Shown: positions 8,703 to 16,898 of the stretch, one piece after another
How positions within the stretch are numbered: the first letter of the stretch is position 1
Layout of the letters: each line of letters starts with the position of its first letter
Source of the DNA: Mucilaginibacter rigui
Lineage (GTDB): Bacteria > Bacteroidota > Bacteroidia > Sphingobacteriales > Sphingobacteriaceae
Assembly (NCBI RefSeq): GCF_014773275.1
Contig: NZ_JACWMW010000007.1
Span: forward strand, 1 to 64,000
Length of the DNA stretch: 64,000 nucleotides
Direction: 5' to 3'
Notes under the pieces: model-generated
Seen by the model: only the letters and a program-made list of their open reading frames with translations
The model's database searches: none
What the model was told of the DNA's origin: nothing
Program-made: the position numbers and the translations under genes

Positions 8703-11108
8703 ATGCTGCACAACTACTTTACTATTGCCTGGCGAAACATCTGGAAACACAAGCTTTTCTCGCTAATCAACATATTTGGCCTATCGGTTGGCATTGCATT
8801 TACGCTGCTTATTGCGGTATATGTATGGCACGAGGTAAGCGTAAACCGCGACCTGCGTAACGCTGATAACCAGTATATCATCCAAAGCAAGTGGAAAGAC
8901 CCTAATATGGGGAATATTTTAACAGCTCTTGCCCCTATGCCAAAGGCATTAAAGGATGAATACCCTAACCTGGTAGCCAATGCTTACCGATGGGATGGGG
9001 TAACTTCTACCGTTTCAAAAGGCGATAAACACTTTAGGGAAAGCTTGCAGGTTGGCGACAGCACTTTCATTACAACATACGGCTTTAAACTGTTACAAGG
9101 CGACCCAAAAACGGCCTTAAATGGCCCTTTTTCGGCCGTAATAACCCAGGAAACCGCCATAAAATACTTTGGCAAAACCGATGCAGTTGGGCAGTCTGTA
9201 ACCATCGAAAGTTTCACCGGTAACAAGCACGATTTTACCATAACCGGCGTACTAAAAAAACTCAGCAAAAACTCGGTGACCAATGTTATTGATGGCAGCA
9301 ACAGCACTTTCTTTTTACCGGCGGCAGCGGCAAAGTTCCTGGGGCGTAGTGTTGATGGTTGGAACAACACCGGCCTGGTGGGTTTAATAGAACTGAAAAA
9401 AGGCGTAAAACCGCAGGACCTTGACGGCCCCATGCGCGAGCTGATCAGGAAAAATGCATCGCCGCAAATTGCGGCCAACCTTACCCCTTACCTTGTACCG
9501 CTAAAAACTTTTTACCTGGATTGGGGCAACGGTACGGTTAAAAAAATGCTGTACACCCTATCCAGCATCGCGCTGTTTATTTTACTGATGGCGGTCATCA
9601 ACTTTGTGAATATCTGCATCAGTCGTTCTTCGCAGCGGATGAAAGAAATGGGCATCCGTAAGGTATTGGGTGGATTGAGGAAACAACTTATCTGGCAGTT
9701 TTTAACCGAATCGGTTTTAATGGTGCTGATAGCTACTTTAATTGCACTGGGTATTTACGCCCTTGCAAGGCCATACTTTGCCGACCTATTGGCTACCGAT
9801 ATTGGCGGATTATTCTCCTTCCCGTTATACTTTTATGCTATGCCACTTCTGTTTGCGCTGTTAATTGGCTTATTAGCCGGTTTGTACCCTGCGCTGGTAT
9901 TATCATCCCTAAAATCAATCGACTCGCTGAAAGGTAAGTTAGACAGGGTGAAAGATAACGTGCTATTCCGCAAATCGCTTATTGCGTTCCAGTTTGGTAC
10001 TGCAGCGGTAGTATTAGTGTGCGCCATTGTAATTTCGGGGCAGATCAACCTCTTCTTCAGCAAAAGCCTGGGCTTTAATAAGGACTACGTGGTATCGGCC
10101 CAGTTACCCCGCGACTGGAGCAAACCCGGCGTACAAAAAATGGAAGGTATCCGTTACAGGCTTTCGCAGATCCCCGAGGTGAGCAGCGTGGCCCTATCAT
10201 GGGAGATATTGGATGGCGCCAACAGCGGTGGTTTGCAAGCTTATAAGTTATCTGATAATCCTAACCAGGCCTTCGCTTCGCAAATGCTGCTTACCGATAA
10301 CCAATATGCGAATACCTACGGCATCCCGCTTAAGGCCGGTACGTTTTTTAAACCGCAGTATATGCCGGCGGATTCTGCACAGGTAGTGATCAACGAATCG
10401 CAGTCGAAGGCGCTTGGCTTTGCTTCACCTAAAGATGCTATAGGCCAAAAATTTAATGCGCAAAATATGCCGCAGCTAACCATATGCGGCGTAACAGCCG
10501 ATTTTCAGTTTGGCAGCATGTCCAGCCGCATACAACCGTTAACCTTTGTAAATGTTAATTACATCCCGTTCTATCGCTACTTCTCTATCCGGATAAAACC
10601 GGGCAATATGGAAGCGAGCATAACAGCGCTGCAAAAGAAATGGGCCGAGGTAATGCCCGGCGCACCGTTCGAATACAGTTTTATGGATGAGTCCCTTACC
10701 AAAATGTACAAAACCGAATTGCAGTTAAAAAAGGCATCGTACCTGGCCACCGGCCTGGCCATGATCATTGTGCTGTTGGGTGTATTGGGGCTGATATCCC
10801 TTAGCATTCAAAAACGTACCAAAGAGATAGGTATCCGCAAGGTATTGGGTTCATCGGTTAAGGATGTAATGCTGTTGTTCCTGAAAGATTTTCTGGGTAC
10901 TGTGGTTATCGCAGGGCTTGTTGCCTGCCCGCTGGCTTACTGGATGATGCATAAATGGCTAAACGGCTATGCTTATAAAATAAACCTGACACCCGTACCG
11001 TTCGCCATTGCTATTATAGCGCTGATACTGGTAACATCGGTGCTGATAAGCCTGCAAACCGTTAAGGCAGCACTGGCAAACCCCGTGAAGAGTTTAAGGG
11101 CGGAGTAA
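8703..11108 (+). CDS. FtsX/MacB-family ABC transporter permease
   Basis: An 801-residue inner-membrane permease with the duplicated layout typical of Bacteroidota. A first membrane helix (about 21-41) precedes a MacB-type periplasmic core (about 45-270), then three helices of an FtsX domain (about 285-410). A second short helix and second periplasmic core follow (about 430-660), then a final FtsX domain of three helices (about 680-795). Both FtsX domains carry the signature RMKEMGIRKVLG or RTKEIGIRKVLG. No ATP-binding subunit lies beside it, so it must borrow one encoded elsewhere. Relatives act as mechanotransmission exporters, or as antibiotic or lipoprotein transporters. The substrate is unknown. 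Confidence 0.9.
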   Translation: MLHNYFTIAWRNIWKHKLFSLINIFGLSVGIAFTLLIAVYVWHEVSVNRDLRNADNQYIIQSKWKDPNMGNILTALAPMPKALKDEYPNLVANAYRWDGVTSTVSKGDKHFRESLQVGDSTFITTYGFKLLQGDPKTALNGPFSAVITQETAIKYFGKTDAVGQSVTIESFTGNKHDFTITGVLKKLSKNSVTNVIDGSNSTFFLPAAAAKFLGRSVDGWNNTGLVGLIELKKGVKPQDLDGPMRELIRKNASPQIAANLTPYLVPLKTFYLDWGNGTVKKMLYTLSSIALFILLMAVINFVNICISRSSQRMKEMGIRKVLGGLRKQLIWQFLTESVLMVLIATLIALGIYALARPYFADLLATDIGGLFSFPLYFYAMPLLFALLIGLLAGLYPALVLSSLKSIDSLKGKLDRVKDNVLFRKSLIAFQFGTAAVVLVCAIVISGQINLFFSKSLGFNKDYVVSAQLPRDWSKPGVQKMEGIRYRLSQIPEVSSVALSWEILDGANSGGLQAYKLSDNPNQAFASQMLLTDNQYANTYGIPLKAGTFFKPQYMPADSAQVVINESQSKALGFASPKDAIGQKFNAQNMPQLTICGVTADFQFGSMSSRIQPLTFVNVNYIPFYRYFSIRIKPGNMEASITALQKKWAEVMPGAPFEYSFMDESLTKMYKTELQLKKASYLATGLAMIIVLLGVLGLISLSIQKRTKEIGIRKVLGSSVKDVMLLFLKDFLGTVVIAGLVACPLAYWMMHKWLNGYAYKINLTPVPFAIAIIALILVTSVLISLQTVKAALANPVKSLRAE

Positions 11109-11497
11109 GCGTTAGAAGCAAGAAATCAAGAGTCAGGAAGCAAGACCAGGAGCCGCGTGTAATTCGCTCGTTATTTAACTCACCCCCGACTGCGCTACGC
11201 TGGTCGCCCCTCTCTGCTGCGCAAAGAGGGTGAAAAAGGATTTATTTAACCCTCTTTGCGCGCAGCGAAGAGAGGGTGGTCGAGCGAAGCGATGACCGGG
11301 TGAGTCGGCCGCGTTAGCGCACCGATATGCGCCTTGCGGCTAAGGCCTGCACAGTATGAGCTGAAAGCCCGGACTACAGGCAACGCCCTCAGTATATCTC
11401 TATCGAGGATTGCCACGCTATCGCTCGCAATGACGGTCTAAAAGCAATAACGCATAAGTTTAAGTCCTGGCTCTTGATTCTAAGATCTTGATTCTCT
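11109..11497. repeat. 389-base gap made of several stacked repeats
   Basis: No gene was found. At about 11180-11305 a long inverted repeat runs from ACTCACCC to GGGTGAGT, with inner arms CTCTTTGCG / CGCAAAGAG. At 11341-11387 is a 47-base element whose inverted copy lies at 15138-15184. At 11402-11433 is a half copy of repeat R1. The outer edges (about 11113-11150 and 11465-11500) carry degenerate, inversely placed tracts of the type CAAGAATCAAGAGTCAGG. The gap looks like a landing site for nested small repeats. Confidence 0.75.
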
Positions 11498-12067
11498 CTA
11501 CAGCCCGCTGTTACTCCTGAACAGCTTTATCGCGATAGCTAACAGTATCACACCAAAAGCCTTACGCAGAATGTGCAGGCCTGTTTTGCCAAAAAGCTTT
11601 TCCAGCCATTTTACGTTTTTAAGCACCAGGTAAACAAATAGGGTGTTTAAGATGATACCCACAATAATATTTTGCGTTTGATATTGCGACTTAAGGGATA
11701 GCAGGGTTGTCATGGTACCGGCACCGGCAATAAGCGGAAAAGCCAACGGAACAATTGACGCCGCCTCGGGTACCTCCTCTTTAAAAAAGTTTACCCCCAA
11801 TACCATCTCCAATGCGATAATAAATATTACGATTGAGCCCGCTATGGCAAAAGAGGAGATATCCAACCCAATAACTGCAAGTAATTCATCCCCTGCAAAC
11901 AAAAAACCTATCATTAAAACCAATACTGCAATGCTGGCCTTTTCCGACTCGATATGCCCAACCTTTTGGCGTAAATTGATAATGATGGGTATTGCGCCCA
12001 GTATATCGATGATCGCAAAGAGGATCATGGTTACGGAAAGGATTTCTTTAAATATTAATGGGTGCAT
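11498..12067 (-). CDS. MarC family integral membrane protein
   Basis: A 189-residue protein with about six membrane helices: residues roughly 8-30, 42-60, 70-90, 105-125, 137-155 and 165-185. It matches the MarC/UPF0056 family (ILGAIPIIINL near the start, VPLAFPLIAGAGTMTTLLSL in the middle). The family was once linked to multiple antibiotic resistance, but that role was not upheld; the function is unknown. The start codon lies four bases after the stop of the MFS gene on the same strand, so the two probably share an mRNA. Confidence 0.9.
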   Translation of the reverse strand: MHPLIFKEILSVTMILFAIIDILGAIPIIINLRQKVGHIESEKASIAVLVLMIGFLFAGDELLAVIGLDISSFAIAGSIVIFIIALEMVLGVNFFKEEVPEAASIVPLAFPLIAGAGTMTTLLSLKSQYQTQNIIVGIILNTLFVYLVLKNVKWLEKLFGKTGLHILRKAFGVILLAIAIKLFRSNSGL

Positions 12068-12071
12068 AGGT

Positions 12072-13241
12072 TTAGGGGTTTTCTTTTGAGATTAAACGAA
12101 TACTAAACAAAAGTGCAATTAAAATATATAAAGATGCTAAAAAGAATATACTATGTATAGATATTGCCGTAATTAATCCTGCTGTTACAGGCCCCAGTGT
12201 TTGCCCTATAGAGGCGTACGATTGATTTACACCCATTACCTCACCCTTCCCGTTACCTTCGTTATGATCAGCTATAATGGCGTTTAACATGGGGTTGCGT
12301 AAACCGTTGAACAGCCCGTAGATGCCGATGGGTATTGCAAAAAGTATAATGCCTGTAGCAAAACCCGCCAATACCATCATCCCTAAGCAAAAAAGGGTTG
12401 ATATAAGCAGGATGGTTGCCTGCGATGGTATCACCTTTTTAACAGCGGGTACCAGCATCTGCATTAGTATACCACTTATACCAAAGCCTCCGTAAAATAC
12501 CCCTATCTGCGTGGGGCTTAGTTTCAGTTCATCAACACTAAAGGTTTGGAAACCTATAAGCATAGTAAACTGCGCCATGGTTAGCAAAAAACCGGTAAAT
12601 ATGGCCGTACCTATCACCGGCTTTTTTAACACCGTTATCAATGATAAGAAACTAAACTCACCTTTCTTAGCTGCGGACCGGGCATTTTTATTCTGGTTGG
12701 TTTCTTTCAGGAAAAACAGGGTGAGCAGCACACCGATAACCGCAATGCCCGCCGCAAAAAAGAACGGCACTTTAAGCCCGAATTTACTAAGCAGGCCACC
12801 AATGGCCGGCCCTATTACAAAGCCAAACCCAAATGCCGACCCCAGGATCCCAAAGTTTTTGGCCCGTTCCTTTGGTGAAGAGATATCCGAGATCATGGCT
12901 TGCGCTACCGAAATATTGCCGCCTGTTAACCCGTCCAGTATGCGCGCGGCAAAAAGCATAAAAATGCTGTTGGCAAACCCAAACATAACAAATGATGCAG
13001 CCGTACCAATAAGGCTGATAACCAGCAAAGGCTTACGCCCCCATTTATCAGACAGTGAGCCCAGCACCGGTGTAGCAAAAAATTGTGCTATAGAAAATGC
13101 CGCTGTAAGCAAGCCTATAGTATGCTCGGTTACGCCAAACTTTTTACCATAGGGGTACAACAGTGGGATGATAATACCAAACCCCATTGAATTGATAATG
13201 GCAATAAGTACAAGCACCCAAATAATGCGGTTCATTTTCAT
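12072..13241 (-). CDS. MFS transporter (TetA-like drug:H+ antiporter group)
   Basis: A 389-residue major facilitator with 12 predicted helices. The loop between helices 2 and 3 reads GSLSDKWGRKPLLVISL, the MFS motif A (GxLxDrxGrrp). Helix 5 carries GSAFGFGFVIGPAIGGLL, close to the antiporter motif C. A central charged loop (KETNQNKNARSAAKKGE) divides the halves. Closest in style to TetA-like exporters, so a proton-driven efflux role is likely but the substrate is unknown. The ATG at 13241 is chosen; one two codons later (13235) also fits, and a TTG just upstream is less likely. It is the first gene of a probable pair with the MarC gene. Confidence 0.9.
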   Translation of the reverse strand: MKMNRIIWVLVLIAIINSMGFGIIIPLLYPYGKKFGVTEHTIGLLTAAFSIAQFFATPVLGSLSDKWGRKPLLVISLIGTAASFVMFGFANSIFMLFAARILDGLTGGNISVAQAMISDISSPKERAKNFGILGSAFGFGFVIGPAIGGLLSKFGLKVPFFFAAGIAVIGVLLTLFFLKETNQNKNARSAAKKGEFSFLSLITVLKKPVIGTAIFTGFLLTMAQFTMLIGFQTFSVDELKLSPTQIGVFYGGFGISGILMQMLVPAVKKVIPSQATILLISTLFCLGMMVLAGFATGIILFAIPIGIYGLFNGLRNPMLNAIIADHNEGNGKGEVMGVNQSYASIGQTLGPVTAGLITAISIHSIFFLASLYILIALLFSIRLISKENP

Positions 13242-13267
13242 CAATACAAAACAAAGCTATTAAACGC

Positions 13268-13299
13268 ACAAAAGGTTCTGTTTGCACAGAACCTTTTGT
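13268..13299 (-). terminator. hairpin terminator after the CAT-type permease gene
   Basis: A perfect 13-bp inverted repeat ACAAAAGGTTCTG / CAGAACCTTTTGT with a 6-base loop lies about 20 bases after the permease stop codon and before the MFS start. No strong T run follows, so it could also be a processing hairpin. Confidence 0.65.
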
Positions 13300-13321
13300 A
13301 TAAATATTACTACAATATAAA

Positions 13322-14842
13322 TTATTGCTTTTCGAAATCAGACGCTTTTGGTAAAATATCTGATACGTTACCCAATATGCTTCGTTTCCTGCTGTAGCCA
13401 AAGTATATAACCAAACCGGCCACCATCCATACAAGTGCACTCACCTGTGTTTCGCGTGGTAAGCTTACTATCATACCCGCGCAAACTATTACACCTAAAA
13501 TAGGTACCAACGGCACTAAAGGGGTTTTAAATGGCCTTGGTAAATTAGGGTTGGTTTTACGTAATAACATAACACCAACACATACCAGTATAAAGGCAAA
13601 CAAGGTGCCGATAGATGTTAGATCGCCGGCAACGCTACCCGGAATAAATGCCGCAAACAGGCCCACAAAAACAAACAGGATAATATTGCTCTTGTACGGT
13701 GTACGGAATTTTGGGTGAAGATCTGAAAATATTTTTGGTAATAAACCATCTATAGACATGGTGTAGAATACCCTCGACTGGCCCATCAGCATCACCAGGA
13801 TAACTGAAGAGAAACCTGCGAGGATAGCCACAGTAACCATGGTAGATAACCATCCGTAGTTATGCATGTAAGTACTGATAGCGTAGGCTACAGAAGCCTC
13901 TTTACCCGATTTCATGAAATCCTGGTAAGGTGCAACACCTGTTAATACCCATGAAAACAAGATGTAAAGAATGGTACAAACCACTAACGAACCTAATATA
14001 CCAATAGGCATATCGCGTTTAGGGTTTTTAGCTTCCTGTGCTGCTGTTGATACTGCATCAAAACCAATAAAGGCGAAGAACACCACACCGGCGCCGCTTA
14101 CAATACCGCCCCAGCCGTGATTAAAAAATGGTGCGTACGAATATGTTTTTCCGCTTGCCAGTACAACATCGGGTGCATTAGCAGGGATCATGTACGGGCT
14201 GTGATTGGCCGGGTTAATAAACTGCCATCCTACTGCTATAAACACCAATACGATAGCTACTTTAATAAACACGATGATACCGTTTACCGTAGCTGATTCT
14301 TGTGTACCTTTTATTAGTAATAATGATAATACTAAAAGGATAAATAATGCAGGCAGGTTGGCAATACCATGTATAGTTGTGCCATTTTGGATGATAGACT
14401 CCATTGGTGAGTGGCACCACTCGTATGGTATGGCCCCGTCAAGGAGCTTATTAACGTACTCACTCCAACTGATGGATACAGTGGCCGCCCCAAGTGCATA
14501 TTCTAATATTAACGCCCAACCAATAACCCAGGCAACAATTTCGCCCATGGTTGCATATGCGTAAGTGTAAGCACTACCTGCAATAGGGATAATTGAAGCA
14601 AACTCGGCATAGCAAAGGCCTGCAAAGGCGCAACCAATTGCCGCAACAATAAATGATAGTGTTACTGCAGGGCCTGCGTGCTCGCCTGCTGCTGCTGCTG
14701 TCCTTACGAACAAACCGGCGCCAATAATGGCACCAATACCCAGTGCAATAAGGTTACCGGCCCCAAGCGTTCGCTTCAGGCTTCCTTCTGCATCTACAGA
14801 GGAGGTTAGTTGTTCAATAGATTTTTTTACAAATACCTTCAT
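13322..14842 (-). CDS. APC family amino acid permease (cationic amino acid transporter-like)
   Basis: A 506-residue inner-membrane permease with 12 to 14 helices, of the CAT subgroup of the APC superfamily (YfnA-like). Helix 1 has GAGNLIALGIGAIIGAGLF, the APC substrate-binding unwound helix. GFDAVSTAAQEAKNPKRDMPIGI is the conserved helix 6 and following loop. It would import amino acids with protons or exchange them; specificity is not visible. A TACGTTTG -7 element lies about 50 bases upstream. A second APC permease of a different subgroup is at 19287-20723. Confidence 0.92.
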   Translation of the reverse strand: MKVFVKKSIEQLTSSVDAEGSLKRTLGAGNLIALGIGAIIGAGLFVRTAAAAGEHAGPAVTLSFIVAAIGCAFAGLCYAEFASIIPIAGSAYTYAYATMGEIVAWVIGWALILEYALGAATVSISWSEYVNKLLDGAIPYEWCHSPMESIIQNGTTIHGIANLPALFILLVLSLLLIKGTQESATVNGIIVFIKVAIVLVFIAVGWQFINPANHSPYMIPANAPDVVLASGKTYSYAPFFNHGWGGIVSGAGVVFFAFIGFDAVSTAAQEAKNPKRDMPIGILGSLVVCTILYILFSWVLTGVAPYQDFMKSGKEASVAYAISTYMHNYGWLSTMVTVAILAGFSSVILVMLMGQSRVFYTMSIDGLLPKIFSDLHPKFRTPYKSNIILFVFVGLFAAFIPGSVAGDLTSIGTLFAFILVCVGVMLLRKTNPNLPRPFKTPLVPLVPILGVIVCAGMIVSLPRETQVSALVWMVAGLVIYFGYSRKRSILGNVSDILPKASDFEKQ

Positions 14843-14890
14843 GTTTTAATTTAATAAGATCAGTTATAATAGTCTTGAAATCAGTTTCCC

Positions 14891-14898
14891 CAAACGTA
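14891..14898 (-). promoter_or_regulatory. -7 promoter element TACGTTTG for the CAT-type permease gene
   Basis: On the minus strand, TACGTTTG fits TAnnTTTG and lies 48 bases before the ATG at 14842, leaving a leader of about 44 bases. A -33 TTG at ideal spacing is lacking. Confidence 0.5.
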
Positions 14899-15053
14899 CT
14901 TAAATTTATTGAAAAGTTAAAGTGCAGAATGTAACAAGGGTATAGGTGTTTTCAACAGAATTAAAGGTTGTGATTATGAATGTTTTAAAGTTTATTTTTC
15001 AACCTAAAAATATGCTTTTGAAAACACTAAGTAGGGCACGCCTTCATAGCAGG

Positions 15054-15114
15054 AGACGCGAAGTATCACGTCTCTACGAGATATAATAATGTAGAGACGC
15101 GATACTTCGCGTCT
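15054..15114. repeat. 24-bp inverted repeat with a 13-base loop
   Basis: The arms at 15054-15077 and 15091-15114 are inverse copies built on AGACGCGAAGTATC and GATACTTCGCGTCT, with one mismatch in 24. The hairpin lies in a gene-free stretch. This AGACGCGAAGTAT palindrome occurs once in the window. Confidence 0.85.
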
Positions 15115-15137
15115 TTGATGATTATGATATTTATAAA

Positions 15138-15184
15138 GGCGTTACCTGCGGCCCTGGCTATCCGCTCATAATGCGCAGGCCTTA
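15138..15184 (-). repeat. 47-base dispersed element, inverted relative to 11341-11387
   Basis: Read on the minus strand it begins TAAGGCCTGC and ends GGTAACGCC. It aligns without gaps to 11341-11387 with about nine or ten mismatches by hand count. Conserved blocks include AAGGCCTGC, TATGAGC and AACGCC. Function unknown; probably another REP-like unit. Confidence 0.65.
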
Positions 15185-15297
15185 ACCACGTGCTGGTATC
15201 CGCTCTTACCCCTAACGCTTTTCCCAGCGGGGATTTTACCGCTTTAAGCCCGTTTAATTAATGATTACGCTCATCCTATCGCCTGCCCTCTATCATG

Positions 15298-15326
15298 TTG
15301 AGGGGAATTATAGCAGCATACATTTG
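15298..15326 (+). promoter_or_regulatory. complete Bacteroidota promoter for the OmpW-like gene
   Basis: TTG at 15298-15300 (-33) and TACATTTG at 15319-15326 (-7) are separated by 18 bases, which is close to the known spacing for the Bacteroidota housekeeping sigma factor. The ATG follows 26 bases after the -7 element. Confidence 0.65.
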
Positions 15327-15352
15327 ACCTGTTAATCAATAAAAAATACATC

Positions 15353-16042
15353 ATGAACAAATTCAGACTATTCGCTTTATCTCTGTTATTATTACAAGGG
15401 GTAACCGCTTTTGCACAACAAAAAAACGAATTCGATATCCGCGTTAGGGCCATAGGCATTATACCGCAGGAAAGTGCCACTATCGGCGTAATTGGCGGCG
15501 GTGTTAACATCAGTAACACCGTGGTGCCCGAACTGGACTTTACGTACTTCTTCGCAAAAAACTTCTCTGCCGAACTGATACTGGCTACTACCAAACATAA
15601 GGTTAATACCACATCATCAAACCTTACGGCTATTGGCGGGGCTGCCGCTGCCGATGTTAACCTGGGGCACGTTTGGTTATTGCCGCCTACCCTTACTTTA
15701 CAATACCATTTACCTACAGGTACCGGCTTTAAGCCATACATAGGTGCAGGTGCCAACTACACTATATTTTACAGTGCAGACAAAGGGCCGGTTGTACAGG
15801 GCATAACCTATAAAAACAAGTTTGCCTTTGCAAGCCAGTTAGGGTTTGATTATGATATCAGCAAAACAGTGTTCCTGAACGTTGATGTTAAAAAGATCTT
15901 CCTTGCTACCCAGGCTACGGTAGATGCATCAAACCTAACCCCATCTGGCAATGAGGCTTTGCGTCCCGTTTTACAAAACATACCTGCCGATGTTAAAATA
16001 AGGCCATGGGTAATTGGTATAGGAGTAGGTTATAGGTTATAG
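15353..16042 (+). CDS. OmpW family outer-membrane protein
   Basis: A 229-residue small beta-barrel. A signal peptide of about 22 residues ends VTAFAQQ. The mature part starts NEFDIRVRAIGIIPQES, the usual OmpW opening strand, and contains TLQYHLPTGTGFKPYIGAGANYTIFY, the family's core motif. The protein ends VIGIGVGYRL. OmpW proteins form an eight-stranded barrel with a hydrophobic side exit and are linked to passage of small hydrophobic compounds and to stress. The gene is alone, with a clear promoter before it and a strong terminator after it. Confidence 0.9.
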   Translation: MNKFRLFALSLLLLQGVTAFAQQKNEFDIRVRAIGIIPQESATIGVIGGGVNISNTVVPELDFTYFFAKNFSAELILATTKHKVNTTSSNLTAIGGAAAADVNLGHVWLLPPTLTLQYHLPTGTGFKPYIGAGANYTIFYSADKGPVVQGITYKNKFAFASQLGFDYDISKTVFLNVDVKKIFLATQATVDASNLTPSGNEALRPVLQNIPADVKIRPWVIGIGVGYRL

Positions 16043-16061
16043 TTTCTACAAAGTGTGTGAT

Positions 16062-16098
16062 AAAGAGACAGCCGCTAATAGTGGCTGTCTCTTTTTTT
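16062..16098 (+). terminator. rho-independent terminator after the OmpW-like gene
   Basis: A perfect 12-bp stem AAAGAGACAGCC / GGCTGTCTCTTT with a 9-base loop is followed by a T run. It starts 20 bases after the stop codon. Confidence 0.93.
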
Positions 16099-16119
16099 GT
16101 GCGTTATTGCGGTGTGAGT

Positions 16120-16542
16120 TTAATCGGATTGGTCCTTAAAGCTAACCAGTTGCCATTTTCCGTTTCTGTATAAAAAATTAAAAAATGAGGAAATCCCCGT
16201 GTCCTCAACCATATGTTGAATTGGGACCTCGGTTTTGCTCAGTTGTGATTGTTTATAAATATTATTTTTATCTTTTTTAAAAGTTATATTATGCCATTTA
16301 CTTTTTCCAATATAACTAACAGAATCACCATCTTCATCATCTCCGCCTATAGTTATGCTAAATGGGAATTTAACATGTGATACCTGGTATACAGAATCAG
16401 TTTTAAATTTCTTGAAAAACGTATCAAAGTCAGAGATCTCTGAAATGGTAGTCTTCTTCGCCGGATTATGTTTAGTGGGATTATCTGAACATCCTGTAAA
16501 AAGCGCAATAATTACTAATAAAAACAATATCAATTTCTTCAT
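16120..16542 (-). CDS. small lipoprotein, DUF4348-like
   Basis: A 140-residue lipoprotein. The signal peptide ends in a lipobox LFTG-Cys, followed by SDNPTKHNPAKK. The mature part, FDTFFKKFKTDSVYQVSHVKFPF, then a WHNITF strand and a final FNFLYRNGKWQLVSF strand, resembles the DUF4348 (NTF2-like) group of Bacteroidota lipoproteins; that assignment is from memory and tentative. The start codon overlaps the stop of the upstream membrane protein gene by one base (TAATG), so the two are probably translated together. Function unknown. Confidence 0.75.
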   Translation of the reverse strand: MKKLILFLLVIIALFTGCSDNPTKHNPAKKTTISEISDFDTFFKKFKTDSVYQVSHVKFPFSITIGGDDEDGDSVSYIGKSKWHNITFKKDKNNIYKQSQLSKTEVPIQHMVEDTGISSFFNFLYRNGKWQLVSFKDQSD

Positions 16543-16820
16543 TACGGCAACGCTTTAAATATAAACAGTGGCGTTAACACTACATTCATTAATATCATTA
16601 CCATTCCTAAACCTCTATTGAACTTTCCGCCGGTACGTATCAGCATAATGCCTGTCACTATCCCTCCTACCAAAAGCATGGCAGCATCAAAGTAAAGCAG
16701 GTAATCGGTAGTTGGTGGTTCAATATCCAGTTTAAACAGGTCGAAGATATCCGGCAGGTAGAGGTAGATGTCGTACAGGCAGAGAAGATAAAGGAGATAA
16801 CGGAAAATAGGTTTCTTCAT
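16542..16820 (-). CDS. small membrane protein of unknown function
   Basis: A 92-residue protein with three likely membrane helices: about residues 5-22, 44-64 and 70-90. The frame extends upstream to 16892, but that part covers the hppA terminator, so the ATG at 16820 (MKKPIFRYLLYLLCLYD) is chosen. It overlaps the next gene by one base. No family was recognised. It may serve together with the lipoprotein encoded downstream. Confidence 0.7.
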   Translation of the reverse strand: MKKPIFRYLLYLLCLYDIYLYLPDIFDLFKLDIEPPTTDYLLYFDAAMLLVGGIVTGIMLIRTGGKFNRGLGMVMILMNVVLTPLFIFKALP

Positions 16821-16847
16821 CAATGCTAATATAAATCTTTCTGCAAC

Positions 16848-16878
16848 AAAAAGGCCCTCCGGTAAATCGAAGGGCCTT
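16848..16878 (-). terminator. rho-independent terminator after hppA
   Basis: On the minus strand, AAGGCCCT and AGGGCCTT form an 8-bp stem around a 12-base loop and are followed by five T. It lies about 20 bases after the hppA stop codon. Confidence 0.88.
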
Positions 16879-16898
16879 CCTATTCTATTCATAAATCC

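Larger units (their letters stand above)
14843..15297. other. 455-base gene-free stretch with promoter and repeats
   Basis: No gene was found. The part near 14890 holds the permease promoter. A 24-bp inverted repeat lies at 15054-15114, and a 47-base inverted copy of the 11341-11387 element at 15138-15184. The rest up to the OmpW promoter shows no clear signal. Confidence 0.6.

Noticed and set aside
16821..16892. Extension of the small membrane protein gene by 24 residues
   Set aside because: This part covers the hppA terminator hairpin, so it is not translated as part of that gene.
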